Shown here piece after piece: positions 39,921-51,453 of a DNA stretch of 64,000 bases (position 1 is the first letter of the stretch; every line of letters starts with the position of its first letter). Origin of the DNA: Blastomussa wellsi (Eukaryota; Cnidaria; Anthozoa; Scleractinia; Plerogyridae); assembly GCA_947652115.1 (NCBI GenBank), contig OX393571.1, positions 17,969,856 through 18,033,855 of the forward strand, read 5' to 3'. The notes beneath the pieces are model-generated. The model made no database searches. It was not told the origin of the DNA and was given only the letters and a program-made list of their open reading frames with translations. A program made the position numbers and the translations under genes.

Positions 39921-40153
39921 CATTCTCGTCCCCAGAGGCCGCGATCCTTTTGGTCAGCACCAAGGAATCGAGACCTCTGGCAATCCCCAGCTTGTGAGCA
40001 TGCGCAAAGTACTCGTTCTGTAGTTTTCAGCCAATCAGAATTGTCAGATTCGACAATGAGTCCGTGATTCGCGGACTTACGGTTTTGGAGACGGCCAAAG
40101 GTCGCGATTCTTGGTGCTGACCAAAAGGGTCGCGGCCTCTGGGGACGAGAATG
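39921..40153. mobile_element. MITE with CATTCTCGTCCCCAGAG ends and 9-bp target duplication
   Basis: Terminal inverted repeats start CATTCTCGTCCCCAGAGG and extend with mismatches through about 55 bp per side. The direct repeat GTTTCCAGC flanks it at 39912-39920 and 40154-40162, a perfect 9-bp target duplication. Length is 233 bp with no ORF of its own. Nine-bp duplications are typical of Mutator-like elements, so a MULE-driven MITE is the best guess. The same ends occur at 53282-53568. Confidence 0.85.
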
Positions 40154-40179
40154 GTTTCCAGCAGAGGAAAGGGACAGAA

Positions 40180-40345
40180 ACAGACACGGCGTATGGCAAA
40201 TTTTCAGCTCGATGAATAAATGATAACAATGATAAACTATGACAGGAGCGTGAGACAAAATAAAAACCTACGCTCCCGATATGATTCGAACCCATGACCT
40301 CCCAGTATCGGTCGGGCGCTCCAACTAACTGAACTACCAAGGCCA
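40180..40345 (-). mobile_element. tRNA-derived SINE
   Basis: On the minus strand the head reads TTGGTAGTTCAGTTAGTTGG (A box) and GGGTTCGAATC (B box, plus 40283-40293), followed by a T-rich body and tail. The anticodon-arm region resembles a tRNA but the acceptor stem does not close, so it is not a functional tRNA gene. Confidence 0.6.
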
Positions 40346-41040
40346 CAGTTATATCGTCTGTTGCGCCACGTAGACTTGCTTGCAATTGGAGCCTGACAAA
40401 TGGGAGTCTAAAGTGCCACCGTCCGTCCGGCAGTTCTGGCCCTCTGACCGTCAGGCAAAACTGCGTCGTTGGAACCTTCTTTCCCGAAAGCGTAGCGTTG
40501 CGTGATAGCGAGGGCCAGAACTAGACTATGTATGTATGGGGGCTAAAAGAAAATGAACACCCCGTAGGTTTGTTTTGCAAACCGAAATATCGGTCAAATA
40601 TATTCTACTTGTTTTCATCTTATTTTATTTCTGTTTCAATATCTTAGAAACAAGATCCGGCACTCTTCATTGGTTTGTTGTTGTGGTTTTGCTTTATATA
40701 TTATAAAATTGTTTTAACCATTATAGTATCTTTAAAGGTTGCACACGAAAAATCATACTGTGTAGGGAAGCAGGGTTTCTTGATGAGGGCGGAGAATTAC
40801 CCCTTTCATAGCAAGAAGTGTCAGCGGTAAAATCTTTAAGCTTCTTTGGAGACAACAACGACTTCATCGTCACTTAAAGTTATGTGTTATGCACTTGTTT
40901 GTGCAAGAGAAACGCCCAGATGGTTCTCAGTTTATGGGGTTTAATCGGAACGTTTCCGACGAATATACCGGCCTTTTAACCAACCGTGCCCTCCCCCCCC
41001 TCAAGTCTCGAACATGACGAATATGGCTAGAAAAGGCTCG
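40346..41040. other. Noncoding stretch
   Basis: No gene, RNA or repeat was recognised. It is ordinary AT-rich sequence with a short C run near 40993. Confidence 0.4.
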
Positions 41041-42030
41041 AGTCAGGAAGGAATCACCGGAGGAATTATATCAAGTCCCACACGCGATAGATACACATGA
41101 TTACAAGAAGAGTCAAATCAAGCTGGACACACGATGCAGCACGCTACAAAAGGAATTAAATTAAGTTGCACACGTGATGTAAAAGATTACAGAAGGAATC
41201 AAATCAAGTTGCGCACGCGATGCATCGCACTACAAAAGAAATTCAAGTAAGTTGCGCACGTGATGTACAAGACAACAGAAGGAATCAAATAAAATTGTGC
41301 ACGCGATGCACCACACTACAAAAGGAGCTAAATTAAGTTGCGCACGTGATGTACAAGACTACAGAAGGAATCAAATAAAGTTGCGCACACGATGCACCAC
41401 ACTACAAAAGGAATTAAATTAAGTTGCGCACGCGATGTGCAAGACTATAGTAGAAATAAAATCTAGTTGCGCACGTGATGCACCACAATCAATCAATCAA
41501 TAACTTTATTCATGTGTCAATTGTAAAAAATAGCAGTAATAAAACCACTAAGTAAGGACACAACAAAATAATTTAAATAAAATAATAAATAACCATAATA
41601 TTAATATACGAATAATTTACATGTAAGATATGTACAGATTCTATCTACAAAAGGAACTAAATTAAGTTGCACACGTGATGAACAAGACTACAGAAGGAAT
41701 CAAATCAAGTTGCGCACGCGATGTGCAAGACTACAGTAGAAATAAAATCAAGTTGTGCACGCGATGCAACACACACTACAAAAGGAGCTAAATTAAGTTG
41801 TGCACGTGATGTACAAGACTACAGAAGGAATCAAATAAAGTTGCGCACGCGATGCACCACACCAAAAAAGGAATTAAATTAAGTTGCGGAGAAGGATTCA
41901 AATCAAGTAGCGCACACGATGCACATGATAACAGACAGAATCAAATCACGTTGCACATCCGATGCTACAGGAGGAATCAAATCAAGTTTCGCAAGCGTTG
42001 ATTTGACTAAAGAAGGAATCTGATCAAAGT
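41041..42030 (+). repeat. 86-bp dimeric minisatellite with CACGTG/CACGCG boxes
   Basis: Equivalent points CTACAAAAG(G/A) fall at 41144, 41230, 41316 and 41402, an 86-bp step. Each unit is two related halves of about 43 bp: GAATCAAATCAAGTTGCGCA + CGCGATG, and GAATTAAATTAAGTTGCGCA + CGTGATG. CACGTG, an E-box palindrome, recurs in alternate halves. Units decay toward 42030. The array is interrupted at 41486-41645. Confidence 0.88.
41486..41645 (-). mobile_element. Retroelement 3'-tail insertion in the 86-bp array
   Basis: About 160 AT-rich bp split one repeat unit between CACCACA and CTACAAAAGG. Read on the minus strand it ends AATAAAGTTATTGATTGATT, the style of a LINE (or LINE-derived SINE) 3' end with a short tandem tail. 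No coding sequence remains. Confidence 0.55.
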
Positions 42031-42464
42031 GTGCAAGTGATGGCGTAGACTTGCTTTAAGACGCTCGTTTTATTGTCTACGGAGTACGGAGGACGCGCTG
42101 AATATGGAAGGCACCACCATTTGTAAAATCAAAATGGCGGTGCAGAACGAGCAGCCCTCGATTTAGCGATCTTTGCGCGATTATATCTGTCGCATAAAGA
42201 AAAAGCTTAGTCTAGCGATTCCGCTACAGAACGAGTTGGAAGATGCGCGCGAAATGCATGTAAGAAGGAAGTAACGGCCGAAAAGGTTATCACCCTAAAA
42301 TATTAAAACCGCAAAGTTTACTCAATTCTTGCAACCGCGATTCAATTTGCAATGTAATTTAATTTTCAATAAATCGTTAAAAAACGTTGTTAACAGAAGG
42401 AATTATACTAAATCAAGCGCGCGATGCATGACTGTGGACTTATGCATTATGCCCAAGATGGTTT
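42031..42464. other. Noncoding stretch
   Basis: Nothing recognisable; no coding frame or repeat is supported. Confidence 0.4.
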
Positions 42465-42715
42465 ATTAGATTTCTGTAGTCAGGCCGAAGCATTTCTGGG
42501 TTTGTGGCATGAAGCCACTAGCAGTGCTTCTCCAGTGATGGGGTGCTCGTCCATCGCAGGGTTATCCTCAGTATTATCGCCGATATTCCGGTAAAAGAGA
42601 TGCACTTTGATAATAAATGTCTTTTCCAAGAATCATGACAACACAGTGACGCCGGCCACGTCTTGTATCCGGACCGCTCAACACGGAGTCCACCACTCTA
42701 ACCATTAGTGTGGAT
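42465..42715 (-). mobile_element. tRNA-derived SINE, coral-type
   Basis: On the minus strand it opens TGGTTAGAGTGGTGGACTCC (A box), then GGTCCGGATACAAG (decayed B box), a GGCCGGCGTCACTGTGTTGT block, GGATAACCCTGCGATGGAC and GTGGCTTCATGCC. I recall this order from a widespread anthozoan SINE family, so the call rests on pattern memory plus the tRNA-like head. Confidence 0.7.
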
Positions 42716-43611
42716 AATGTCTATCGCAAAAAAATTAAGATGGCAAAGGCAAGAGGGAGACTCCTGTTTCGTGTTATTTATTAAAGTAACAAGAGTAAAC
42801 CAAATCGCATCAGTGTTTTATATACGCAGTATATATTATTCAAATAAAGCACCTTAAAAGCAATTGTAGCGGCAAGTCAGACTCAGCAATTTAATGCATT
42901 ATCCCAGTAACTTAGCTCAAATGTCCCAAAACTCGAATCAACAGACCAATTTTAACATTCAGCCTGAAAAACAATGGACCTCAGCACACGGCTCTGGGGA
43001 ATAAAACAGCAAAGAAAAAACGACTTGGTAATTACCGTTGATTCTGTAAACTATAGAGTTTGTGCAGTTTATTCCCAGAGCCTCGTAGTGATCTATACTG
43101 CCGCAATTTTTGGGCGGTTGTATACCGGTTTTATGCTAACACATTCGGAAATTGTATATTTTTTTCGTGCTGGGAGGTTACAGCCCCCCACCCCAACTCC
43201 GAAGGTGCCCGTACGCGAATGACAATCTTGAGTCGTTCTGGCAATCTCTTTGAGAAGTCAGCTTAGGCACTACCAGTATTCCTGTTCGCATGGAGGAGAC
43301 ACCGTCGAAAGAGGTCGAAACACGAGTTTCGAGGCCACTACGTACTACTTTACGTACTTCTTAGATACGTGTATTGTTCTCGAACATCGTGGAAACAATT
43401 ATTTTAAAAAACCTGGAATTTGTTTCTGAAACTTGCGCCACCCAGTTATTCTTCCTTTTTTCCCAACGTTTTGCTCAAGAGCGATATAAACCACAGCGAG
43501 ACATAATCCTTTTCAACCACAGATTGTTCTTTCTTTTGCGTGGCAAATAAATTCTGCATATCAGTTGCTGTTGCTTTCATAATCCACTTTACAATGTTCA
43601 TGCAGTGGAGC
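42716..43611. other. Downstream flank of the adiponectin receptor gene
   Basis: Includes the likely 3' UTR on the minus strand. A possible minus-strand AATAAA (TTTATT on plus) lies near 43068. The short open frames on the plus strand have no support. Confidence 0.35.
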
Positions 43612-46600
43612 TCATGTGTGGCATACAGATCCCTGTTCAAATCTATACTGTGCCATTTGACAGATTCCGTACAAATGGACAAAGGCTGCAGCCAAGACAA
43701 GTAAATGGAAGATCTGATGACTCTGGAACTAAAAGACAAGTAAAGGCGACGAAATAAGCGTGATAACATGAATGTCTCAACTGTTGTTAAGTCTTTGATC
43801 TGTCAGTTAAAACGTTAAGCCTCTATGCTAAATAGAATCTATTTAACCACTTGAGACGAGCGAGCGGACATCCCGTGTGCTTTTCCTCCCGAATAAGCGC
43901 GAATTATGCATAAACTTCATAAACGGATTGTGTGTGCTGAATAAATTTGTGTTGGTAAAATTTCACAGCAAAGCGAGTGAACGAAAAGGAATTTTAAGCC
44001 TGTTTATTATGCCATAACCAGTTGAACAATTAGTCCTCTAAAGATGGAAGGAACTTAAAAAAGATGCTATAGAAAATGGAAGTTCTTTGATCTGTACTCA
44101 CCCAGATGTCACACCTTCCCGGAAAAAATCTTTCAGGTATTCTAGTCGCGTACATAACAGCACTAGCAGTGTACAAGAGGCACATCAGAGCCACCCACCC
44201 CCCGGCCGCCTGTCGGTAAGCTAACGTCAGTCCATACTCAGCTATGAGATGAATAGCAGGAATGAATCCTGAATATCCAAACGAAATGACTAGACCTAAA
44301 AAAAGTACAAATGCATTTGTTTGTTAGGGCGATTTTCGATTGAGTGCCGAAAACCGAATCCAAAGTAGTTAACACTCTAGATCTGTCCAATCACAATGGA
44401 CGAGTACAATCCTACGAACCAATCAAAACTCAAAGAAACACGTAGCGGCGCGTAGCGCGGAAAAACGTGCGCGCGGGAGTCACAGTTGGTATTGATTTGA
44501 CTTCGGATTGGTTGAAAATGTGGCGCGAGATTTTTAAGCCAATCACGAAGCGTTATAACTAAAAACCAGAGCAAATCATTATCATTATCATTAGCAAACG
44601 AAAACTACTTTCGAAAACTCAAGTGTAAGCAGCTCCAACCAAACATTTCATTAAATCCTGATTCCCTCTAAACGGGCTACTGTTGGAGGAAACTATCCAT
44701 CGAGCGTGAAAAGAAGAAAATGAGCTATGCGGGCTATCAAGGGTTATTATTCAACAAATTGTAACACTGTTCAAATCTGGTCATTATGCTCTCAATATCC
44801 GTCAACTGCAGCTGACAGATATTCTGCAGTATACGTTAAGTAACGATAATTCGGTCGAATTCTTGCAAAACGCCGCATAACGGCAACATTTCTAGCTGTC
44901 AAAGGCGCTTCGTTGACAATTTGTTGAATAATAAAACAATTATCTTGCTCAATCTTGCGGAATGTCGCCTGATTTTGGACAACTCGGCCTGCGGCCTCAT
45001 CGGCTAAGTATCAGGCGATATCTCGCGCGATTTCGCAAGACAATTATTAAATATACCCCAAGCGATATTCCCTAGGTATTGAATTTTGATATTTATGTAA
45101 GCACGTTTATTTTTCATCCCGAGTAAAGTGCTTGTTTGAATAGAACTGAACATTTTAAACGGGAAGAAAATATTTTGAACGCCCACAAAAAATGTTTAGG
45201 TGTTAAATAGGTTTCAGAAAAGGTTTCCAAAATTGTGCGGCCTAACTGAAAAATATTTGAAGGATAATAAACACAATGGTCTCAATTTGGCGCGCGGAAT
45301 TATACTCGGATATTTGTCCTGGGACATTATCTGTTTCTCGAAGCTAACAGAAAGAGTAACCTTACCTGCTCTTAAAAGCCGGTACTCGGGAGTGTTAAAT
45401 TTTTCCCACAAGGAAACAGTGATGCATACGATACCCAGAGAACAGATCAGGGAGATGTACACAATCTTTAGAACTCTTGAACAATAGAATCCATAATAAA
45501 GAGGAGGGATAAAGGATCCCATAATAAATATAGCAATGCCTGAATAGTCAAGCCTTAAAGAAAGTAAACCACAAAAAATGTCAGTCACAAATAAAAGCAA
45601 TGAGAAGTATCTATATGTTAAAAAGGACTTCGGATCAATTTAAAACGTTTATCTTATAAATGCAACTTTTACCATGACAATGAATAGCGACTGACCGATA
45701 AATCGATCGACCTGCTGACTGTTTGACTGACTTACTGTAACTAACTGACTGACCGACCGGCCGACTGACCGATTGACTGACTGGCTGACTGGCTGGCTCA
45801 CTGGCTGGCTGACCGACTGACCGATTGACTGACTGACTGACTGACTGGCTGACTGACTGACTGAATAACTGGCTGACTGACTGACCGGTTGATTGACTGA
45901 CTCATTGACTGATTAACTGATTGACTGACTGACTGACTGACTGACTGACTGACTAACTGACTGACTAACCGCCTGACCAATTGACTGACTGAATGACTGG
46001 CTCGACTGGCTGAATGACTGAATGACTGACTGACTGCATGAATGACTGACTGATTGACGGACTAACAAATTACAAGAAACATTCTTTGGAATATTTAAGA
46101 CTGTTTTGTTAAGGAACTTAGACATAACCAAAGACATAACGGACTTAATTGAAGATGGGGGTTAGTTTGGCGGGCATATTTTTGAAATTTTAAGGTGGCA
46201 GTTATAAATTACTTTGAATAACGTAACCTTACCTGCGAAATATCTTGGAAACCACCTTAGAGTGGCAGTATACTGTGTGGAAAACCCATGAAATACCCAA
46301 ACAGAAGATTGCGCCGGCAAAGAAACACCCAAATATTAGCCTCTCCTGCCAGTCTTTGGGAAAAGGCGCTGAAATCGTGATTGGCTTTAAAAGCATGTAC
46401 GACGTGATACAAACAAAGAGAACAAAACCAATCAAATGAGTCCAGATGTTTCCCGTTTCACTATGGATTGTAAAAATGCTTTCGAAACAATATCTAAATG
46501 ATGGCATCGGGGGTCTGTGGAAGTGAGATAAAAATTCATTTCCGCGTAACCATTCCGGAAGTTCTGAGTGAGAAATAAGGTTCCTTTTAGAGGCTCTTGA

Positions 46601-46789
46601 GCCTATATTAGGACATTCTGAAGGCTCCGATTGTGGGTGCCTTTTACAAGGCATTAACTCTATGGATATCACACTGGGCTCATCTGCACCACCGGTTATG
46701 TTTTCTAGTTCATTCTCTTTTAAAGTTTCTGATTTTACTTCGTTTCTGTCAGCACAGACAGTGTCTTCTCTTGCGTTTAGGTACATCAT
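43612..46789 (-). CDS. ADIPOR: Adiponectin receptor (PAQR family), 4 coding exons, 351 aa
   Basis: Coding exons on the minus strand: 46789-46233, 45553-45366, 44295-44102, 43728-43612, all with GT-AG splices and consistent phases (2, 1, 0). The product is a seven-helix membrane protein. ADIPORs have their N terminus in the cytosol, bind adiponectin-like ligands in vertebrates and act as zinc-dependent ceramidases. Family marks seen: LPEWLRGNEFL, HRPPMPSF, ETGNIWTHLIG before the first helix, SWVFHTVYCHS, LDYSGIA, RIPERFFPGRCDIW and FQSHQIFH. Zinc ligands match H171, H317 and H321, with D188 conserved. The start is firm, since a stop codon directly precedes the ATG. At 351 aa it is near the usual 370-390, with a shorter N-terminal tail and a short C terminus. 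Intron 1 holds a CTGA satellite. Confidence 0.95.
44744..44934. mobile_element. Inverted-repeat element in ADIPOR intron 2
   Basis: TTATTATTCAACAAATTGT at the left end is perfectly complementary to the right end ACAATTTGTTGAATAATAA. It is about 190 bp with no coding content, lying between ADIPOR exons 2 and 3. Confidence 0.6.
45685..46065. repeat. CTGA tetranucleotide satellite in ADIPOR intron 1
   Basis: About 380 bp of imperfect CTGA/GACT repeats with many single-base variants (CCGA, CTGG, TTGA, CTAA). It gives long meaningless serine/glutamine-rich open frames on the minus strand. Confidence 0.95.
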
Positions 46790-49030
46790 TTATCACAAAT
46801 TGTAAAATCGTTTGGTACATTCACTCAGATGGACACCTGCATGAAAAAATCAAAGGAATGCTCTTTAACAAAATAATCAGTCTTCAGATTTATATCTTGT
46901 TGATTTGCGTAGCTGGACGCCGGGTTGGAAATGTTTCTCTTGTTCACGTTGACTTTTCCATGATTTCATAATTCTGTTTTGTATACGTATAATAAAAAAT
47001 AAACGACTTTTTAAGTGTCGGTGGATGTAGCACTGCTGCATGTGCTAATCTGTTATGTTTTCATTCATATTTAGTAGAGAGAGCGACAGAGGGAAGCGAA
47101 GGGGCCGCGATCGACCTCAAACGTCTGAGAATCAGGCTAAGTCCGATCCCGGCCTTTTAAAGAACTTTTTTCAGTTAAATCCGGGCGAAATGAAAACAAG
47201 ACTAGCCAGGAGTCTAAACTCCATTCTTGTCCCAATAGCCCTTTTCGTTTCTCTTAGCCGGCGGGGCCTTGGCAGGAGAAACGAAGGGCTCATGAGAGTC
47301 GATCGTTTTTTTTTATTAGAGTCAACGAGACGGATTTTTGCTCGCACACTGCGCGACTCTCTCGAGAATCCCATGCACCCGATCTCATCCTTGAACGAGC
47401 GTCGACGAGAGCATGCCCTCGGTAGCAGCTACATATCACTCATCGCCGGATTACTTGATCTCGACATGAAGTCTCGGCAGCTACCGCTCACCGCCGGACT
47501 TACAAGACATTTAGAGATTTTTAAAAACATTTTGTAAATTATTAAGACATCTAGTCTCAGCAGGCCTCGAGACGATTTACTTTGACCGAGTAATTTCAAC
47601 ACTGCTTAAAAAGCCTATAAATACAAGCTAAAAATACGAAATACAAGTTGAAATAATAATGAAGTAAATAGAAAGCTTTGAATTGCTCTCGCTCGAATCA
47701 ATTACATGATTGTTCCACCACTTTTCTGGCGAAAATTGCAAACACGAAAACAAAAAACACCGTCACTGGTAGTAACCTACTTCTGCACGTAGGCTAACTG
47801 GTAGAAGCTGGTCCACGAATTACTGGGAAAACAGATGAGAATGATTGCAATGTACCAGCGTTGTAGGAGTTTTATAGATTGCCGGTAATGCCGTATTCAG
47901 TGTAACGCCGGGAACTTTACCCATGGCTAAAATTAGTGGCATAATAACAAACGACGTGAAAGTTGTGACTTAATTAATGTTATCGTAAACTGTCAAGTTA
48001 TAAAATCATTTCACACAACTTTGGTGTGCGTGTTTGTATTATAGGTACTTACCGGCCAACAGCGATGTCCTAACTCCGTGCCGGGTTTATCGCGCCGGTG
48101 ATGTTTTATGATATCAATCGGTGTCATAATCCTAATAAGGCAACCGTGAAAAAGATCTCCCAAGTCAGAAATATATCGAGTTCCAGCTGGCCTTGAGCAA
48201 ATCGAATTTCAAGCGAACAGAAAGCGAAGTCTCCGAAAGCCGGTTATATTATTAACCTTATCTTCTTAGAACTGTAACCTATGTTTAATAAATCATTGAA
48301 ACGCATCACCGCGATGTGCCACGATATGAATATTTTCACTACCATAATAACCCCCTGGCAAAGCATACCTTGAAAACATTTTTTATCGATTTCCAAACAA
48401 AATCACTGATTTAAACTTGGCATTTAGATCAAAAACAGAACAGAACAGTTCCTGTTTAAATTAAAAATTTTCACCGATTGTCTCTTTGATTTAAAACTGA
48501 TCTTTCCAGTTTAGTTTCTCGTTAGTCTACAGGCGAGGATGTTTAAAAGCTGAAGAGAAGCGCCGTGTTGAATGTTGTGGTGGTTGAATACCGCATTGTA
48601 TCACCTCAGACAAACCATCCGGGCAGTCTCTTGTGGTTCCTGTTCCTGTATTTCCGAATACAGTCAAAAATTGGCGTCTCCTCAAGTCTAGAAAGGCGAG
48701 AAATTCGGTTTGCGTTGAAACCAGCTAGATTTCTTGGTGGAAAATTTCAGTTTTATTCACAATTATTTCACCAGAACCTTATTAAATATTCACATTAACA
48801 CCTTTGAGAGAATATATCAACATTTCCGTCCATGTGGTTGCTAATCGAACTGGTTACGAGGACGCGATAATACACGTAACCGCTAAAGCTACCTTTGCGA
48901 TTGAATCGAAAAATTTGGAAGCCCGCTCGATTTTTTTCTAACCTGCACTAAACAGAAGAAATGAAATTATTTTCGCGGGGGAAAAGCGTAAGGAAAAAGC
49001 CTGATTTTCTGTCAGGGTTCTTTTCTCCAA
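46790..49030. other. Intergenic, upstream of ADIPOR
   Basis: Should contain the ADIPOR promoter and 5' UTR, but I cannot place a transcription start. At 47222-47290 there is a decayed fragment related to the CATTCTCGTCCCCAGAG element (CATTCTTGTCCC, then TCTCTTAGCCGGCGGGGCC). An inverted AGCTAC-type foldback lies at about 47420-47500. The 160-codon frame at 47055-47537 runs through these and looks spurious. Confidence 0.4.
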
Positions 49031-49173
49031 CAGGCTACTTTTTCGATATTAAAATTCAGCTTGATAGCGAGGCCTAGAAAACACAAACAAAAGAAATGAA
49101 CATGCATCTTTTATTTTCTTTGTGTCCTCTAGGCCACGCTACCAAGCTGAATTTTAATATAGTGAAAGTGGCC
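49031..49173. mobile_element. Foldback element (MITE-like)
   Basis: Arms of about 55 bp: AGGCTACTTTTTCGATATTA, AAATTCAGCTTGATAGCGAG and on to GGCCTAGAAAACACAAA, matched with few mismatches by the complementary arm ending GAAAGTGGCCT. The loop is about 30 bp. Confidence 0.65.
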
Positions 49174-49236
49174 TAATACAAAGACTGGTGGCCGAGCTTA
49201 CGGCCAGGATTGTGTCACAATAGAAATCTCGGGCTT

Positions 49237-49320
49237 GTTAGACTAGGAGCCCTCGTTTCTCTTAGACAAGGCGCTGCCGAGATGACTATCGCTCTTAGAA
49301 ACGAGGGAGAGCAGTCTAAT
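49237..49320. mobile_element. Short relative of the AATTAGACTAC element
   Basis: Ends GTTAGACTAGGAGCCCTCG and CGAGGGAGAGCAGTCTAAT are inverted copies. The middle, with AAGGCGCTGCCGAGATGACTA, parallels the core of the elements at 49431-49758 and 63448-63554. Confidence 0.55.
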
Positions 49321-49430
49321 TTTTTAGTAGAAACCCTAAAGGATTCCATTCCAACGCTACCATTTCTACAGTTCAAAAATTAAGAAAAATCTTGCCTTCA
49401 AAGAGTAAAGCGCGCGATCATTTTCTATTT

Positions 49431-49758
49431 AACAATTAGACTACGAGACCGAGTTTTCTATGAGAGAATAGTCAACGAGGCGCAGCCGAGTTGACTGTTT
49501 GCTCATAGACTCGCCCAAAACCGTCTCGGTCTTCGATCCTGCAATCTACTTCGTCAGCGATTAAGTGTGGCTGGCTCGTTCCCCAACTCGATTACAAGCC
49601 GCTGTTCGGGAACCGGAGCCCGCGCTCCTTCCCGGGGAGGAACGAAGCTATTAAGAGCGACTGAAATCGAGCCTATAGCTATAGTCAACTCGGCTGCGTC
49701 TCATGGGCTACCAGTCGTCAGTCGCTTACAGAAACGTCGTGCTTGTAGTCTAATTGTT
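49431..49758. mobile_element. MITE with AACAATTAGACTAC ends
   Basis: Starts AACAATTAGACTACGAG and ends GTAGTCTAATTGTT. It contains GAGGCGCAGCCGAGTTGACT, also present in the 63448 copy. It is followed by an AGGACCAATCAGATTA block that also follows the 63448 copy, so the true element may extend to about 49840. Confidence 0.7.
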
Positions 49759-49840
49759 AAAGAGAAACAATGCGAGGACCAATCAGATTAGCGGATTTCC
49801 AATAGAACGCGGCAGTTTCTACTGACGTTTGCTAAAACAA

Positions 49841-51453
49841 ACCAGGGAGAATTATCTGCAACTCTATCTCCAACATGTAACACAAGCAAACTTGCACCTG
49901 AGGCCAAAGGATGTTCTGACCTCGCCATAAATGTTAGCATGAAATTTGGTCCACCATACAACTGCACCTAAGCTTAAAGTCACACTGCTTCCCGCACTCG
50001 AGCACTCCTTTAGTGATTCATTAGTTCAATTTATTTAAGACGTTACGTATTTGGGGGTATTTTTGAATACGTACTATTGGAGACTTACTGGGCTAAAACA
50101 GCAAGCTAGATATAGCCTTCACAGATCTTTATGACTTGGCACTTCGAATTCTCCCAATATGTTTATTTGCGCAATCAAACCTTGATAACCGCAGTCTGAC
50201 AGCCATTAATGGCGAAATTGAAAAATTTGTTTGGACAATGATACTTGAAAGTGCTTCAAAATTTATAAATCATGCTTTGACCTATGTACCATAAAATTCC
50301 CCGGAAGAAGTTTCTAGCTAATAACAACAACCTTACATGATAAATATCGCTATAATTCGTACAATATAACCTGGATTTTTATCAGTATTTTGAGTTGCGG
50401 GGAAACCGTCTGATGTAAATTTTCTGTTAAATAAAATTAAAAGAAAAGCGCCAAATGCATCGCCCACAGTTCCGATTGTTATATCTTAGTTTAATTCACT
50501 TTTTTTTTTACCAAAATGAATTTGTGATTCTGATCAATTCTTTTGGCGGACGGTATATTGTTTCTTTAAACTAAAATTTTTAAAATTATATCGTATGAGA
50601 ATTGAAGTTAATTGATGTTTTTATCCTGTTATAACCTGTATAATTAAAGAGCTTCAGCACTGGCAGGTGAACTCTCTGTTCGCGGGAGACCGCATGAATC
50701 AATAACCGATGACCACAAAAGATATAATTATCTGATGATCTTAATAGACAGTTTGTATTGTTTTTAAATCAATCTCATGGTGAAGACTGTTTGTTAGTTA
50801 GCGCTCGACTGACTTCTAGCCTGAATTTCAGACGTACACCTCTGGTCACGACCATGCAGAGGAGGGTCCGCCAAAAGAATTTAAGCAGAAATCAATTTAT
50901 TTGTACTGATTTATACTTTAATTGAAATATACCGGAGACGTAACCACTCTTATTTAGTTTGGGTTTTACTGTTATTTCTTTACTCTTTTTCTTTGAGGAA
51001 TATTACTTCGAGGTTTCCGCCAACAATGGCTATTATGGCTCCTGATATGCAACTCGTTTTTCTTTTCTTGGCGTTGTCGCAATTTCTTTGAAAAGTGGTA
51101 ATGGCGCGCGTACGAAATTGCTTGAATCGCAGGCATTTCTGTGAAGCGCAGTGCGGAGCCAGGCGTAGACAATTAAAATCGCTCGTAGATCACGAGGGAA
51201 AGAAGTCTTAGTTTAAGTACATGTATAGTATGCGCTCCAAAGGATTACAGTCCAAAACCGACAATTTTAAGTATTTCTAAGACAAAATTTCAAGGCTATG
51301 TTTTTCCTTCGCCAGAGCAACGCCCGCAAGATCGTGCTCGTAGAGAATGGAGTGAAAACCTACCAGATTCGAAGATTCCAAATAACATGTTTACTAGTCC
51401 TAAAAGATTTGAATGGCTGAAATGAACTTGTTTGTGTAAATTATGATTTCAGA
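49841..51453. other. Intergenic, 5' side of the first lectin gene
   Basis: No gene is seen. The first coding exon at 51454 is preceded at once by TTATGATTTCAG/A, so an untranslated first exon must lie somewhere here. I cannot place it. Confidence 0.35.

Noticed and set aside
39746..40258. 170-codon minus-strand open frame
   Set aside because: Runs straight through the MITE at 39921-40153 and has no family features.
40260..40345. tRNA gene
   Set aside because: A and B boxes are present but the acceptor stem does not pair and a SINE body follows; called a SINE.
43446..43769. 107-codon minus-strand open frame
   Set aside because: It overlaps ADIPOR exon 4 in a different frame; the frame that continues the receptor (FQSHQIFH and a stop at 43612) is the real one.
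45798..46137. Serine/glutamine/valine repeat proteins on the minus strand
   Set aside because: Direct translation of the CTGA satellite within the ADIPOR intron.
47055..47537. 160-codon plus-strand open frame
   Set aside because: Covers decayed transposon ends and foldbacks; composition is arginine/serine-rich by base bias and no motif is seen.
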